DNA of 64,000 bases from assembly GCF_003987145.1 (NCBI RefSeq), contig NZ_PIPL01000003.1, forward strand, positions 1 through 64,000, in the 5' to 3' direction. The stretch comes from Aliidiomarina minuta (lineage in GTDB: Bacteria > Pseudomonadota > Gammaproteobacteria > Enterobacterales > Alteromonadaceae). Position 1 is the first letter of the stretch; each line of letters starts with the position of its first letter. Below, piece after piece: positions 26,500-35,630 of this stretch. A program made the translations under genes and the position numbers. Below the pieces are notes generated by a model. That model searched no databases, was not told the origin of the DNA, and saw nothing but the letters and a program-made list of their open reading frames with translations.

Positions 26500-27494
26500 C
26501 TGATAAAAGCGTGATTCTGGTCGGCGGTAAAGGCGGCGTAGGTAAAACTACTATGTCGTCCGCACTGGGCCTGTTGGCGGCTAAACGAGGCCGCAAGACT
26601 CTGGTGGTATCCACTGACCCGGCACACAGTCTGGCAGACGCCTTTGACCGTAAAATTGGTGATAAACCGGTGAATCTGGCTCCTAACCTGGATGGTATGG
26701 AAATAGACCCTGATATCGAAGTGAAAGCTCACATCGATCGGGTGTCGAATGAAATGAAGCGCTTTACCAGCGCTGAAATGTTCCAGCAGGTTGAACGACA
26801 GATGCGGCTGAGTCAGCAGTCACCAGGCGCTCAGGAAGCAGCTCTGCTGGAGCGTATTTCGCGTTTGCTGGATACCGGCTTGCAGGAATACGACCTGATT
26901 ATTTTTGATACTGCTCCAACAGGGCATACGCTACGTTTATTGACCTTACCTGAAGCTATGGCGGCCTGGACTCAGGGGCTGTTAAAAGCGGACAGCCGCT
27001 CGCAAAAGCTGGCTGGCGTACTGGACCACCTGACGCCGAAAAAGGGCAAAAGCATTGATAACCCGATGGCGGACCCCACAGAGAATGAAACTCAGGGCAT
27101 GGATGATCGGGCCAAAGCGATCACCGACCGGCTACTGGAGCGGCAGCGTTTATTCCAGCGTACCCGGCGCTTATTGCAGGATGCGGAAAAAAGCGCGCTG
27201 TTATTCGTGTTAACACCGGAAAAGTTACCTATCCTGGAAACTGAACGTGCCGTAAAAGTATTGCAGGAAGAGAAACTGCCGCTGGCCGGACTTATTGTGA
27301 ACCGGGTATTGCCAGAGAACGCCGACGGCGAATTTCTGGCTAAACGGCGTATTCAGGAGCAGGTTTACTTAAAAGATATCGAGAACATTTTTACCCGTCT
27401 GAAACGTTACCAGATTCCTTTACAGGCAACCGACATTCAGGGGCTGGATGCGTTAGACTTAATGCAGGCCCAATTGAGTCAGGCTGGATTATAG
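26490..27494 (+). CDS. ArsA/Get3-like transport-energizing ATPase
   Basis: A 334-residue deviant-Walker P-loop ATPase of the ArsA/TRC40/Get3 group. Residues 12-21 are GGKGGVGKTT. The switch motifs STDPAHSLADAF and FDTAPTGHTLRLL are intact, and LIVNRVLP resembles the family's base-binding region. It has no cysteine at all, so it lacks both the Get3 zinc CxxC and the ArsA metalloid-binding cysteines, and it is single-domain (ArsA proper is double). No arsenic genes are nearby. It overlaps the CC-ending protein by ten bases. I infer that the ATPase, the CC protein and the CstA carrier work together, perhaps in membrane insertion or regulation of the carrier. Confidence 0.9.
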   Translation: MLLTDKSVILVGGKGGVGKTTMSSALGLLAAKRGRKTLVVSTDPAHSLADAFDRKIGDKPVNLAPNLDGMEIDPDIEVKAHIDRVSNEMKRFTSAEMFQQVERQMRLSQQSPGAQEAALLERISRLLDTGLQEYDLIIFDTAPTGHTLRLLTLPEAMAAWTQGLLKADSRSQKLAGVLDHLTPKKGKSIDNPMADPTENETQGMDDRAKAITDRLLERQRLFQRTRRLLQDAEKSALLFVLTPEKLPILETERAVKVLQEEKLPLAGLIVNRVLPENADGEFLAKRRIQEQVYLKDIENIFTRLKRYQIPLQATDIQGLDALDLMQAQLSQAGL

Positions 27495-27504
27495 GAGTAT
27501 ATGT

Positions 27505-28497
27505 ATGCGAGCAGTTCTTGCTTCCAAAGGCGAGTTAAAAGATATCACTACCGACAAACCTACACCGGGCGAGCACGATTTACTGGTGCAGGTGAAGGCG
27601 GTATCCGTCAACCCCGTGGATACTAAAGTGCGTGAACGCGCAAAAGTGTCCGGTGACGATAAAATTCTTGGCTGGGATGCCGTCGGTGAAGTGGTCGCTG
27701 TGGGCAGCAAAGTAACGCTGTTCAGCAAAGGTGACCGCGTTTGGTATGCTGGTGATGTGACCCGACCGGGTTCTAATGCAGAGTTCCAGTGTGTGGACGA
27801 GCGTATCGCTGCTAAAGCACCGGCGAATTTGTCAGATACGCAGGCGGCAGCCATGCCTCTGACTGCTATTACGGCATGGGAACTGCTTTTTGAACGTTTG
27901 CAAATCCCCCGTGATGATACCTCTAAAGATCGGGTTTTATTAATCGTCGGAGCTGCAGGAGGTGTGGGCTCCATGCTTGTGCAGCTGGCCCGGAAACTGA
28001 CCAAGGCTACGGTCATAGGCACAGCATCGCGGGAAGCTTCACAAACCTGGATCGAAGAGCTGGGCGCCCATTATGTGTTGGATCACAGCATGCCACTCTC
28101 GGCTGAACTGGCCGGTGTGGGCGTCAAAGATGTCACTGATGTAGCCTCACTGACGCATACGGATGAGCACTTTAATGAACTGGTGCGGATGCTGCGTCCA
28201 CAGGGTCGATTGGCGTTGATAGATGACCCTGAGCAGGCGCTGGATATTTCGGGCATGAAGCAAAAATCTCTTTCTTTGCACTGGGAATTCATGTTTACCC
28301 GACCTATGTTCAAAACGTCAGATATAGCGGAACAGCATAAATTGCTTAGTGAATTGAGTGACCTGGTGGATAGCGGCGTCATTAACAGTACCCTGGGCGA
28401 AAGTATGGGCACTATTAATGCGGTCAACCTCGACAAAGCGCATCAGCGGCTGAAAACGCAAAGTACTATCGGTAAACTGGTATTGTCTGGTTTTTAA
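27505..28497 (+). CDS. Zinc-type alcohol dehydrogenase family oxidoreductase
   Basis: A 330-residue medium-chain dehydrogenase/reductase of the quinone-oxidoreductase-like subgroup. The N-terminal GroES-like fold shows VNPVDTKVR and GWDAVGEVVAVGS. The nucleotide site GAAGGVGSMLVQLAR lies near residues 150-165. The zinc-ligand cysteines of true alcohol dehydrogenases are absent, so it probably acts as an NADPH-dependent quinone or enone reductase. AGGAG precedes the ATG, ten bases after the ATPase gene. It may be a passenger in the CstA-CC-ATPase transcript, which ends at the terminator just downstream. Confidence 0.88.
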   Translation: MRAVLASKGELKDITTDKPTPGEHDLLVQVKAVSVNPVDTKVRERAKVSGDDKILGWDAVGEVVAVGSKVTLFSKGDRVWYAGDVTRPGSNAEFQCVDERIAAKAPANLSDTQAAAMPLTAITAWELLFERLQIPRDDTSKDRVLLIVGAAGGVGSMLVQLARKLTKATVIGTASREASQTWIEELGAHYVLDHSMPLSAELAGVGVKDVTDVASLTHTDEHFNELVRMLRPQGRLALIDDPEQALDISGMKQKSLSLHWEFMFTRPMFKTSDIAEQHKLLSELSDLVDSGVINSTLGESMGTINAVNLDKAHQRLKTQSTIGKLVLSGF

Positions 28498-28521
28498 TTA
28501 GTCTGTCAGTCTGCGAACAAT

Positions 28522-28561
28522 AAAAAGGCCCGGTATCATGCTTTGATATCGGGCCTTTTTT
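28522..28561. terminator. Bidirectional terminator between convergent genes
   Basis: GGCCCGGTATCA, a TGCTT loop and TGATATCGGGCC form a 12-pair stem with one G-T pair. It is flanked by A-rich and T-rich runs on both sides, so it can serve the oxidoreductase gene (+) and the tricorn-like gene (-). Confidence 0.93.
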
Positions 28562-28581
28562 GTGGGTATTCACTTTTACGC

Positions 28582-31500
28582 TTAGATGTCGTCGGCGACA
28601 GGCGCCAGTACTGGCTGGCTGCGTAGCTCTGGTACAGGTTCATTGTTCAGGCGACGCTGCAGCAATTCAATCGCTTTTTCCAGCTGTGCGTCATAACCGT
28701 TGAAGGTCGCATGCGGTAGGTTATCGACCACAACATCTGGTTCCACACCATACCCTTCAATCACCCAGCGGCCGTCCATTGCAAACTGGCCGGTTTCAGC
28801 GACCCGAGCCAGACCACCATCGGCTAGCTGGTTCCGGCCTGACAACCAAACACCGGCGCCCGTGGTGCGCATACCCACCAGAGGTCCCAGCTGCAAGGCT
28901 TTAACGCCTGCAGAGAAAGTTTCGCCGTCCGAGTACGTGAGCTGGTCAGTGAGCACTATCAGATGGCCACGAAAAGCCTGTTGCATATTAGTATAAGGCG
29001 CTCCGTGAGTATTCGGCTCCCAGAAAGACCAGGCCTGGCGCAGCAGGCGCTGGATAATCCAGCTGTCGATATTACCGCCGCGATTACGACGCACATCTAT
29101 AATAAGGCCGTCCTGCTCAATATTGGCGTAAAACTCGCGGGCGAAACTGGCCATATCATTGGCCCCCATGGCGTACAGGTGCAGGTAACCAAATTGGTTA
29201 TCTGACTTTTGGTTGACCTGTTCGCGGTTATGCTGCACCCAGTCTTCATAACGTAAGCGGTGGTCACGGCCTACATCGACAGGTTCCACCACGGTTTGTA
29301 ATTCGCTGCGGCCTCGGCGTATATCCAGGCGCACTTGTTTGCCAGCCTGATTACGTAGCAGTTGGTTAAGCGTGGGTAAGTCGCTTACCGGTCGTCCGTT
29401 CACTGCGGTAATCAGATCCCCAACCTGGGCATTAACACCGGGCCTTGCCAATGGCGAAGCCTGTTCCGGCAATTCCGGGTCAGTCCGGTACATATGAGTA
29501 ATACGTACACCGTTGCCTTCCGCTTCTAAAGTAGCTCCAAGAGTTGCTGCTGCAGGTTTCTCCTGAGCTGAAGGGTAGTCACCGCCTCTGACCTGGGAGT
29601 GTAATACATTCAGTTCTCCCATCATCTGCGCCAGCAAATCGTCCAGCTCGTGACGGTCAGTTAAGCGCTGCAATAAGGGTTCATATTTAGCTCGGGTTGC
29701 AGCCCAGTCCAGCCCACGCATGTCGTTATCAAACAAGAAATCACGATGCATTAACCAGGCGTCACGGAACATTTGACGCCATTCTTCAACGGGTGAAAAG
29801 GCCAGCTGCCAGTGCGCTGAGTCCAGTGTATGGTCGGTCAGGCTGGAGGGAGCCTCGGCTTTGGCATCTACCGTCACCAGCTGGTTGTCAGTGGTACGCA
29901 GGAAAATCCGCTCTGCGTCTCTGGATAACTGGTATTCCTGCAAATCAGATGCGAATAATTTGTCGTCTGGTTTTTCTGCGTCAATCGCGATGCTGCGCAG
30001 TTGAGCACTTCGAGCCGTCGCACTGCGACGCATTACATATAAATGCTCATTACTGACACTTAATGCAGAGAAATTGTGTGCACTTACCGGTACCTGCCAG
30101 AGACGTTGAGCAATATTGTCCCAATCGACGAGCTGTGCGCGTCGGCCACTGCGTGACTCTTCGGCGGCTTCCTGATCACAATGCGCGACTTCCCGGGGTT
30201 GTTCAAAGGGAAAACAGCTTGCTGACTTCAGGCTGACCGCGAAGATCTGGGTGCGTTTGTCGAAGAAAGGCCCCATATTGCGGTCGCCCCACGGTGAGCG
30301 AGGAGTGGCGTTAAAATTACGATTGGACAAAAAGTATAACCAGTGGCCATCTGGACTAAAAGCGGGCGAAAAGGATTCGTATTTACCCGACGTGATCCTT
30401 TGTTGCTGTTCGTCGGCTAACGAATAGAGAATGACCTGGGGGCGGGAGCCGTCTTTATGACTCTGTGTGAAGGCTAGTAAGTTACTGTCTGCTGACCAGC
30501 TTATATCAGCATAGGGACGATGACCCCAGCCGTCGCTGGCGATGCGCTGGTTGTTGCCGTTACTTAAATTAAGCAACCACAGGTGGCCATTTTTGTCATC
30601 GTGCGCAATGTAGTTTCCATTGGGCGATAAATGCAGTTGCCAACGGAAAGCGCTACCGTTATCGGTAAGCTGAGTGGCCTCTGCTGAACCATCAGCGGGA
30701 AAGCGCCAGATTTCATTCTCGCCACTGTGATCGTTAATCGCATATACCCAACGACCATCATGGCTAAGAACGGCGTTGCGTGAGCGACTGCCAGTTGGTG
30801 TGCTGACCTGCACCAGGCGCCGCGGTGCTTTGCCTGCGATAGCAATCTGACTGCGCGCAGTGAGCGTAACGCGCTCATTGTCACCACTAAAGTGAGTGGC
30901 GGTGAGGTAATTTAATGGCTCTTCCAGCCAGCGTTCCTGACGTTGAGAAAAATCAGAGATAAGGTGAATATCTAACAGTTCACTCTCACCAGTCGCTAAG
31001 TCCAGCAGTTTAATGTCAGCGCCCAGTTGATAGGCGATGCGCCCGCCGTGGATGCTGGCGGATCGCACCTGCCAGTCAGTATGCTCAGTAACCTGCTGAA
31101 TATTCTGACCGTCAGTATCCATTGACCAGATGTTCGGAGTGCCGTCGGAATCACTGATGAAATAAAGCTGTTCTTGCCAGTACATTGGCTGGCGCGCCGA
31201 GCCGATGTGTTGCTCTGTGAGTAAGCGGGCTTCCTCATCAGAACCCGGTCGAAAACTCCAGAGTTCGCCCATTGCACCGCCACGATAAATGCGGGTATTA
31301 TCGCCGGTATACTGCAAACCAAAACGGGCGAAAAAGACCATTTCGTCGTTGCTGCCCATACTGCCCTGAATGGCATCGGCCAGAGGTATATCCGTAACCT
31401 GCAATGAATCCGGATCCACTGTTTTTAATACCCAGTGGTTGGCAGGTCCAACTGCACTGTCGGTGCTGTAAAGCACAGCACCTGATGCGGTCCAGCCCTG

Positions 31501-31857
31501 TACCCGAACCCGGCTGTTTTCAAAGCTGACACGTTTGGGCTTGCCGCCCATTAAAGGCATTACGTAGGCTTCAGGAACTCCTTCGTAATCTGCGACGAAA
31601 GCGACCTGGCTGCCATCGGGCGAAATAGCCGCATAACTTTCGTCTGCCGGATGAGTCGTTAAACGCTGAGCTGGGCCACCGGATGTTGAGGTTTTCCAGA
31701 GGTCACCTTCCGCAGTGAATACAATATGCTCACCGTGCAAGGCCGGAGCGCGATAATAACCAGGATTTTCGTTACTGACTTTATTGTCGCTGGCATGAAT
31801 GGCAGAGGAAACACAAAGTAGCATCATGGCTACGGCCATGTACGGCATTATTTTCAT
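28582..31857 (-). CDS. Tricorn-like S41 peptidase, exported
   Basis: A 1091-residue protein with a Sec signal (residues 1-22, cleaved near IHA|SD). Repeated beta-propeller blades follow (for example YAAISPDGSQVAFVADYEG), then a core domain, a PDZ domain (GDLITAVNGRPVSDLPTLN) and an S41 serine-protease domain. The catalytic Ser976-Asp977 pair sits in TYSDGETFSAG, a late Glu near 1039 in GVEPDVVV, and a candidate His in MHRDFLF, which is the tricorn set. Tricorn degrades peptides; an exported form would act on periplasmic or external peptides. AGGA lies eight bases before the ATG. Confidence 0.9.
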   Translation of the reverse strand: MKIMPYMAVAMMLLCVSSAIHASDNKVSNENPGYYRAPALHGEHIVFTAEGDLWKTSTSGGPAQRLTTHPADESYAAISPDGSQVAFVADYEGVPEAYVMPLMGGKPKRVSFENSRVRVQGWTASGAVLYSTDSAVGPANHWVLKTVDPDSLQVTDIPLADAIQGSMGSNDEMVFFARFGLQYTGDNTRIYRGGAMGELWSFRPGSDEEARLLTEQHIGSARQPMYWQEQLYFISDSDGTPNIWSMDTDGQNIQQVTEHTDWQVRSASIHGGRIAYQLGADIKLLDLATGESELLDIHLISDFSQRQERWLEEPLNYLTATHFSGDNERVTLTARSQIAIAGKAPRRLVQVSTPTGSRSRNAVLSHDGRWVYAINDHSGENEIWRFPADGSAEATQLTDNGSAFRWQLHLSPNGNYIAHDDKNGHLWLLNLSNGNNQRIASDGWGHRPYADISWSADSNLLAFTQSHKDGSRPQVILYSLADEQQQRITSGKYESFSPAFSPDGHWLYFLSNRNFNATPRSPWGDRNMGPFFDKRTQIFAVSLKSASCFPFEQPREVAHCDQEAAEESRSGRRAQLVDWDNIAQRLWQVPVSAHNFSALSVSNEHLYVMRRSATARSAQLRSIAIDAEKPDDKLFASDLQEYQLSRDAERIFLRTTDNQLVTVDAKAEAPSSLTDHTLDSAHWQLAFSPVEEWRQMFRDAWLMHRDFLFDNDMRGLDWAATRAKYEPLLQRLTDRHELDDLLAQMMGELNVLHSQVRGGDYPSAQEKPAAATLGATLEAEGNGVRITHMYRTDPELPEQASPLARPGVNAQVGDLITAVNGRPVSDLPTLNQLLRNQAGKQVRLDIRRGRSELQTVVEPVDVGRDHRLRYEDWVQHNREQVNQKSDNQFGYLHLYAMGANDMASFAREFYANIEQDGLIIDVRRNRGGNIDSWIIQRLLRQAWSFWEPNTHGAPYTNMQQAFRGHLIVLTDQLTYSDGETFSAGVKALQLGPLVGMRTTGAGVWLSGRNQLADGGLARVAETGQFAMDGRWVIEGYGVEPDVVVDNLPHATFNGYDAQLEKAIELLQRRLNNEPVPELRSQPVLAPVADDI

Positions 31858-31877
31858 AGGTTTTTCCTATTGTTTTT

Positions 31878-32492
31878 TTAATCGTCTGTCGACATGTCGG
31901 GTGCTTTACTTTTGCCAAGACCACCACTCAGAACCAGCTGCAGGGCTTCCGCGGGGCTCATGTCCAGGTTTGTGGTACAGGATTTGGGTACCATGATCAT
32001 ATAACCCCCTATGTTGTACGCCATAGGCAAAAAGACCGCAATCCTATCTTCTTCCAGGAGTTCGGATATTTTATCTCCGGGAACCCCTGATTTTTTAGTT
32101 ACAATGCCGATCAGTTCCACTTCTGAGTTAGGCAATTTAACCATAACGACCGATTCTTCTTCAAAATTGTCGCCGGACATGACTTCAAAAATATCCTGTA
32201 CCAGACCGTGTACCTGACTGACACCGGGGATTTTCATAAAAACTTTGCCTGGCAAGTGCCAGGCCCAGTTAAAGTTGCGCCAGGAAGCGCTGTAACCAAT
32301 AAGCACACAAATAGCTAGAAAAGTAAGTATGGCGAGCCCAGGGAAATAAAGGTTTTCTGGTAAAATAGTCTGGAGTGCCGGAGAGAGGGATGTTTCTACT
32401 GCAACCAGCGCCCAGAGTATAAGCTGCACGGTAATAACTGCTGGCAGGATAAGAAATAATCCCCTGGCTAAAGCTCGTCCTACTCGTTTCAT
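31878..32492 (-). CDS. DUF502 membrane protein
   Basis: A 204-residue inner-membrane protein of the DUF502 family. Two membrane segments (about 10-32 and 48-68) precede a soluble domain with the family motifs IPGVSQVHGLVQDIFE, VVMVKLPNSEVELIGIVTK and VFLPMAYNIGGYMIMVP. Function is unknown. It lies 13 bases after the MAPEG gene and 20 bases before the tricorn-like gene on the same strand, so the three may be cotranscribed. Confidence 0.88.
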   Translation of the reverse strand: MKRVGRALARGLFLILPAVITVQLILWALVAVETSLSPALQTILPENLYFPGLAILTFLAICVLIGYSASWRNFNWAWHLPGKVFMKIPGVSQVHGLVQDIFEVMSGDNFEEESVVMVKLPNSEVELIGIVTKKSGVPGDKISELLEEDRIAVFLPMAYNIGGYMIMVPKSCTTNLDMSPAEALQLVLSGGLGKSKAPDMSTDD

Positions 32493-32505
32493 TGGGTCTT
32501 TCCCT

Positions 32506-32934
32506 TTAGAATAACGCTACAAAGCCACAGATTAGCAGGCCTGCGTTAGCCAGCCAGGCGATGAGGAAAAAGTAGCTACGCGGACTTGGGTTTTTATCCG
32601 TTGCAATGCTGTAATACAGCACCATGTGCGCAATTCGGGCTACTACCATGATCGCCAGTAAGCCGGAAACCCAGGCGGGATTTGCCCCTGCCAGGATGGC
32701 AAAAAAACCGGCGCCAAGCATAGTACTGGCGTTTTCAAGCGAATTCTGGTGAGTACGCCAGGCTCGAAAGGTGAAGTCAGCATGACTTTGGTTTGTCGGT
32801 GGTGTGCCGGGCAGCGCTCCTGGCTGTTTGGCTTTACGGCCACTGGCAATCAGCCACTGGACCATGATCATAGCGATTAAAATGCTTATCCAAAGCAAGC
32901 TTGAGTTGTAGTCTGAAAGATCCGGCATAATCAA
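32506..32934 (-). CDS. MAPEG family membrane protein
   Basis: A 142-residue protein with four membrane segments and the MAPEG pattern: RAWRTHQNSLENASTMLGAG, then ANPAWVSGLLAIMVVARIAHMVLYY. MAPEG members include glutathione-dependent transferases and peroxidases; bacterial ones are mostly uncharacterised. AAGGA lies about five bases before the ATG at 32934. A second in-frame ATG six bases later is less well placed. Confidence 0.87.
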   Translation of the reverse strand: MIMPDLSDYNSSLLWISILIAMIMVQWLIASGRKAKQPGALPGTPPTNQSHADFTFRAWRTHQNSLENASTMLGAGFFAILAGANPAWVSGLLAIMVVARIAHMVLYYSIATDKNPSPRSYFFLIAWLANAGLLICGFVALF

Positions 32935-32994
32935 AGTCCTTATTTAATTTATTATACTTACAAATAGTTATCGCTAACTGTAGCACTAGTTACT

Positions 32995-33654
32995 TCAGTT
33001 GCGTTGTAAAATTACTACGTCTTTACCGCGATAAAGTTCGTTCAACTGCCAGTGATTTCTTATCCAGTCAAAGGTTTCAGCTGAGAAGAAACTAATATGG
33101 GTTGGGTCCATCGGGTAACGCCAGCGTGAAAAGGCGTCTTTACCTTGTGGTCGCTGCGTCATAATGGCCAGAAGACCACCAGGTTTAAGACAAGCTAGTA
33201 GTTGTTTCAGCACCTGAGCAGGATCGCCGAGATGTTCAAAGACTTCAGTTGCGGTAATAAAGTCATATTGAGTGGCCAGTAGCTCAGGGTGATGGGCATA
33301 AAAAATATCGTAATCCTGACAACTAAAACCGGCTTCTTTGAACATTAACGATAAAGTTGGCCCTGGCCCCGAACCAAAATCCAGTCCTTCAGCGCCAGGT
33401 GCAAGCAGCGCCTGCATGGACTCAAAAGTGCGACTCAGAAATTTACGATAACCCGGGTCATTTGGGTCATTCTGATGCAGTTGGTACACGTCCCGTTCTT
33501 CTTCTGCACTCAGGCGAAACTCCGGCGGCACAAAAATAAGCTGGCATTGGTTGCAGCGATAAAATTCACGCTTAGCAATACGCCCTCGATTGTCTGTATG
33601 CCAGAGCTCGACGTCCTGACTTTGACATAGACCGCAGGAAACAGCTTCTAACAT
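32995..33654 (-). CDS. Class I SAM-dependent methyltransferase with N-terminal zinc ribbon
   Basis: A 219-residue protein. The first 40 residues hold two CxxC pairs (CGLC and CNQC), a likely zinc ribbon. The Rossmann methyltransferase core follows (GLDFGSGPGPTLSLM, then FEHLGDPAQVLKQLLACLKPGG). The substrate is unknown; related proteins act on small molecules or sugars. I use the ATG at 33654 because AAGGAG lies seven bases upstream. The longer frame would run into the ABC gene, whose stop is ten bases away. It is probably cotranscribed with that exporter. Confidence 0.85.
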   Translation of the reverse strand: MLEAVSCGLCQSQDVELWHTDNRGRIAKREFYRCNQCQLIFVPPEFRLSAEEERDVYQLHQNDPNDPGYRKFLSRTFESMQALLAPGAEGLDFGSGPGPTLSLMFKEAGFSCQDYDIFYAHHPELLATQYDFITATEVFEHLGDPAQVLKQLLACLKPGGLLAIMTQRPQGKDAFSRWRYPMDPTHISFFSAETFDWIRNHWQLNELYRGKDVVILQRN

Positions 33655-33664
33655 AGTGTACTCC

Positions 33665-35497
33665 TTATAAATCCTCAGCCAGAAAGCCACCCGACTGACG
33701 ACGCCAGAGTTTCGCGTATAAACCATCCTGAGCTAATAGTTGTTCATGGCTGCCCTGTTCGATGACCTCGCCTTTGTCCATCACAATCAGGCGGTCCATA
33801 GCCGCGATGGTAGAGAGGCGGTGCGCTATGGCTATAACGGTTTTACCGCTCATCAACTTATACAGATTTTCCTGTATCGCGGTTTCCACTTCGGAATCCA
33901 GCGCTGAGGTGGCTTCATCCAGTATTAATATCGGCGCATCTTTGAGCATGACCCGGGCAATAGCGATACGCTGGCGCTGGCCCCCGGAGAGTTTTACTCC
34001 CCGCTCGCCGACATGCGCATCGTATCCGCTGCGCCCTTTGTGGTCGCTCAGGTCATCAATGAATTCATCAGCTCTTGCGCCCCGTGCGGCTTGTATCACT
34101 TCTTCTTCAGTGGCATCGGGGCGTCCGTACAGAATATTGTCGCGCACAGAGCGGTGCAGCAAAGAAGTGTCCTGAGTTACCATGCCAATGTGTTCGCGTA
34201 ATGTATCCTGCTGTACTTCAGAAATATTCTGGTCATCGATCAGAATACGACCGCTCTGCACATCATAAAAACGCAGCAACAGGTTCACCAGTGTCGACTT
34301 ACCTGCTCCGGAGCGACCTACAATGCCCACTTTCTCACCGGGCTGAATATGCAGGTTTAAGTTGTCCATTACGCCGCTTTCTTTGCCATAGTGAAAAGCG
34401 ACCTGGTCAAACTTAATTTCGCCGCGACTGACCTTCAGTGGCAACGCCTGAGGTGTATCCTCAACGGTGCGCGAAACCGCAATGGAGTTTATGCCGTCCT
34501 GCACTGTGCCTATAGCTTCAAATAACTGAGTAAGTTGCCACATAACCATCTGCGACATACCAAATAAACGCAGTACCAAACCTATCACCACAGCCACAGC
34601 ACCGAGCGAAACCGCTTCGTTCAGCCATAGGCCTATGGCCAGTGCAGCCGAACTGAATAACAACAGGCAGTTTATGATGTAGAGAAAACCATAGAGCTTA
34701 GTGACCAGCCGCATTTGCTGATGAACGGTCACCAGGAAGTCATCCATGCCTTCGCGGGCAAAGCGGGTTTCGCGGTTGCCATGCGAGAAGAGCTTCACGG
34801 TCTGTATGTTGGTGTAGCTGTCGACAATGCGGCCGGTCATAATAGAGCGGGCATCGGCCTGGGCTTTAGATATGGTGCCTAAACGGGGCACAAAGTAATA
34901 CAACAGACCCGCGTAAATCACGATCCAACCCGCAAGCGGCAGGATCAGGCGCCAGTCGGCGGCACCGATAATGAAAAACATGGCCAGAAAATAGACGCCA
35001 ATATAGTTCACGACTTCGATGAAGCTGACCACCACCTGACGCACCGATAAAGCGGTCTGCATCAATTTGGTAGCGACCCGGCCAGGGAATTCGTCCTGGT
35101 AATAACTCATCGATTGCTTGATCAGGTAACGGTGTACCAGCCAGCGGATGCGCATCGGGTAATTGCCAAGCAGGGTCTGGTGCATAATCAAGGATTGCAG
35201 CCAGACCAGTATAGGCAAACCAAACACTACGACCGCCGCCATGGCAGCCAGCTTCAATCCTTCGTTGGCCAGAAAGGAATCTTTTTCCTGCACGGAAAGC
35301 CAGTCGACAATATTGCCCAGAAAAGCAAATAACCAAACTTCAGTGACCGCAATAAGCGCCATCAGAATAGCGACTACAATTAAATAAGGTTCAGCACCAC
35401 GGGTGAAGTGACGGCAAAAAGCGAAAAAACCTTTGGGCGGTTGTGTCGGCTCTGCCGCCGGGAAAGGGTCCAGGCGTTTTTCAAACCAGCGAAACAT
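33665..35497 (-). CDS. ABC exporter, fused permease and ATPase
   Basis: A 610-residue half-transporter of the MsbA/multidrug type. The first 340 residues hold six membrane helices. The ATPase shows Walker A GRSGAGKST, signature LSGGQRQRIAIAR, Walker B ILILDEATSAL and the H-loop IAHRLST. It would function as a dimer in the inner membrane; the substrate is not evident. A TetR-type regulator is divergent across a 133-base gap with a palindrome, and the methyltransferase follows ten bases downstream. Confidence 0.92.
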   Translation of the reverse strand: MFRWFEKRLDPFPAAEPTQPPKGFFAFCRHFTRGAEPYLIVVAILMALIAVTEVWLFAFLGNIVDWLSVQEKDSFLANEGLKLAAMAAVVVFGLPILVWLQSLIMHQTLLGNYPMRIRWLVHRYLIKQSMSYYQDEFPGRVATKLMQTALSVRQVVVSFIEVVNYIGVYFLAMFFIIGAADWRLILPLAGWIVIYAGLLYYFVPRLGTISKAQADARSIMTGRIVDSYTNIQTVKLFSHGNRETRFAREGMDDFLVTVHQQMRLVTKLYGFLYIINCLLLFSSAALAIGLWLNEAVSLGAVAVVIGLVLRLFGMSQMVMWQLTQLFEAIGTVQDGINSIAVSRTVEDTPQALPLKVSRGEIKFDQVAFHYGKESGVMDNLNLHIQPGEKVGIVGRSGAGKSTLVNLLLRFYDVQSGRILIDDQNISEVQQDTLREHIGMVTQDTSLLHRSVRDNILYGRPDATEEEVIQAARGARADEFIDDLSDHKGRSGYDAHVGERGVKLSGGQRQRIAIARVMLKDAPILILDEATSALDSEVETAIQENLYKLMSGKTVIAIAHRLSTIAAMDRLIVMDKGEVIEQGSHEQLLAQDGLYAKLWRRQSGGFLAEDL

Positions 35498-35542
35498 CGT
35501 GCGTCCTTATGAAGTCAGGCAGATAAGCTAAGCTCTATATTA

Positions 35543-35571
35543 TGCCACAAGCCGGGCTTTGATTTGTGGCA
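35543..35571. promoter_or_regulatory. Inverted repeat, candidate TetR-type operator
   Basis: TGCCACAA and TTGTGGCA are perfect eight-base inverted arms separated by 13 bases. Inside the spacer region a second palindrome, AAGCC-G-GGCTT, lies at 35549-35559. The element sits midway between the divergent ABC exporter and the TetR gene, where such repressors usually bind. It has no T run, so it is unlikely to be a terminator. Confidence 0.45.
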
Positions 35572-35630
35572 ATAGGTGTAAGCTTTTATTTCGCGATTAC
35601 TTTAGTATCAGATGTACCGGAGGATTAGTT

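Noticed and set aside
26490..27494. ArsA as an arsenite pump ATPase
   Set aside because: Single-domain, no cysteines, and no arsB, arsR, arsC or arsD gene in the neighbourhood.
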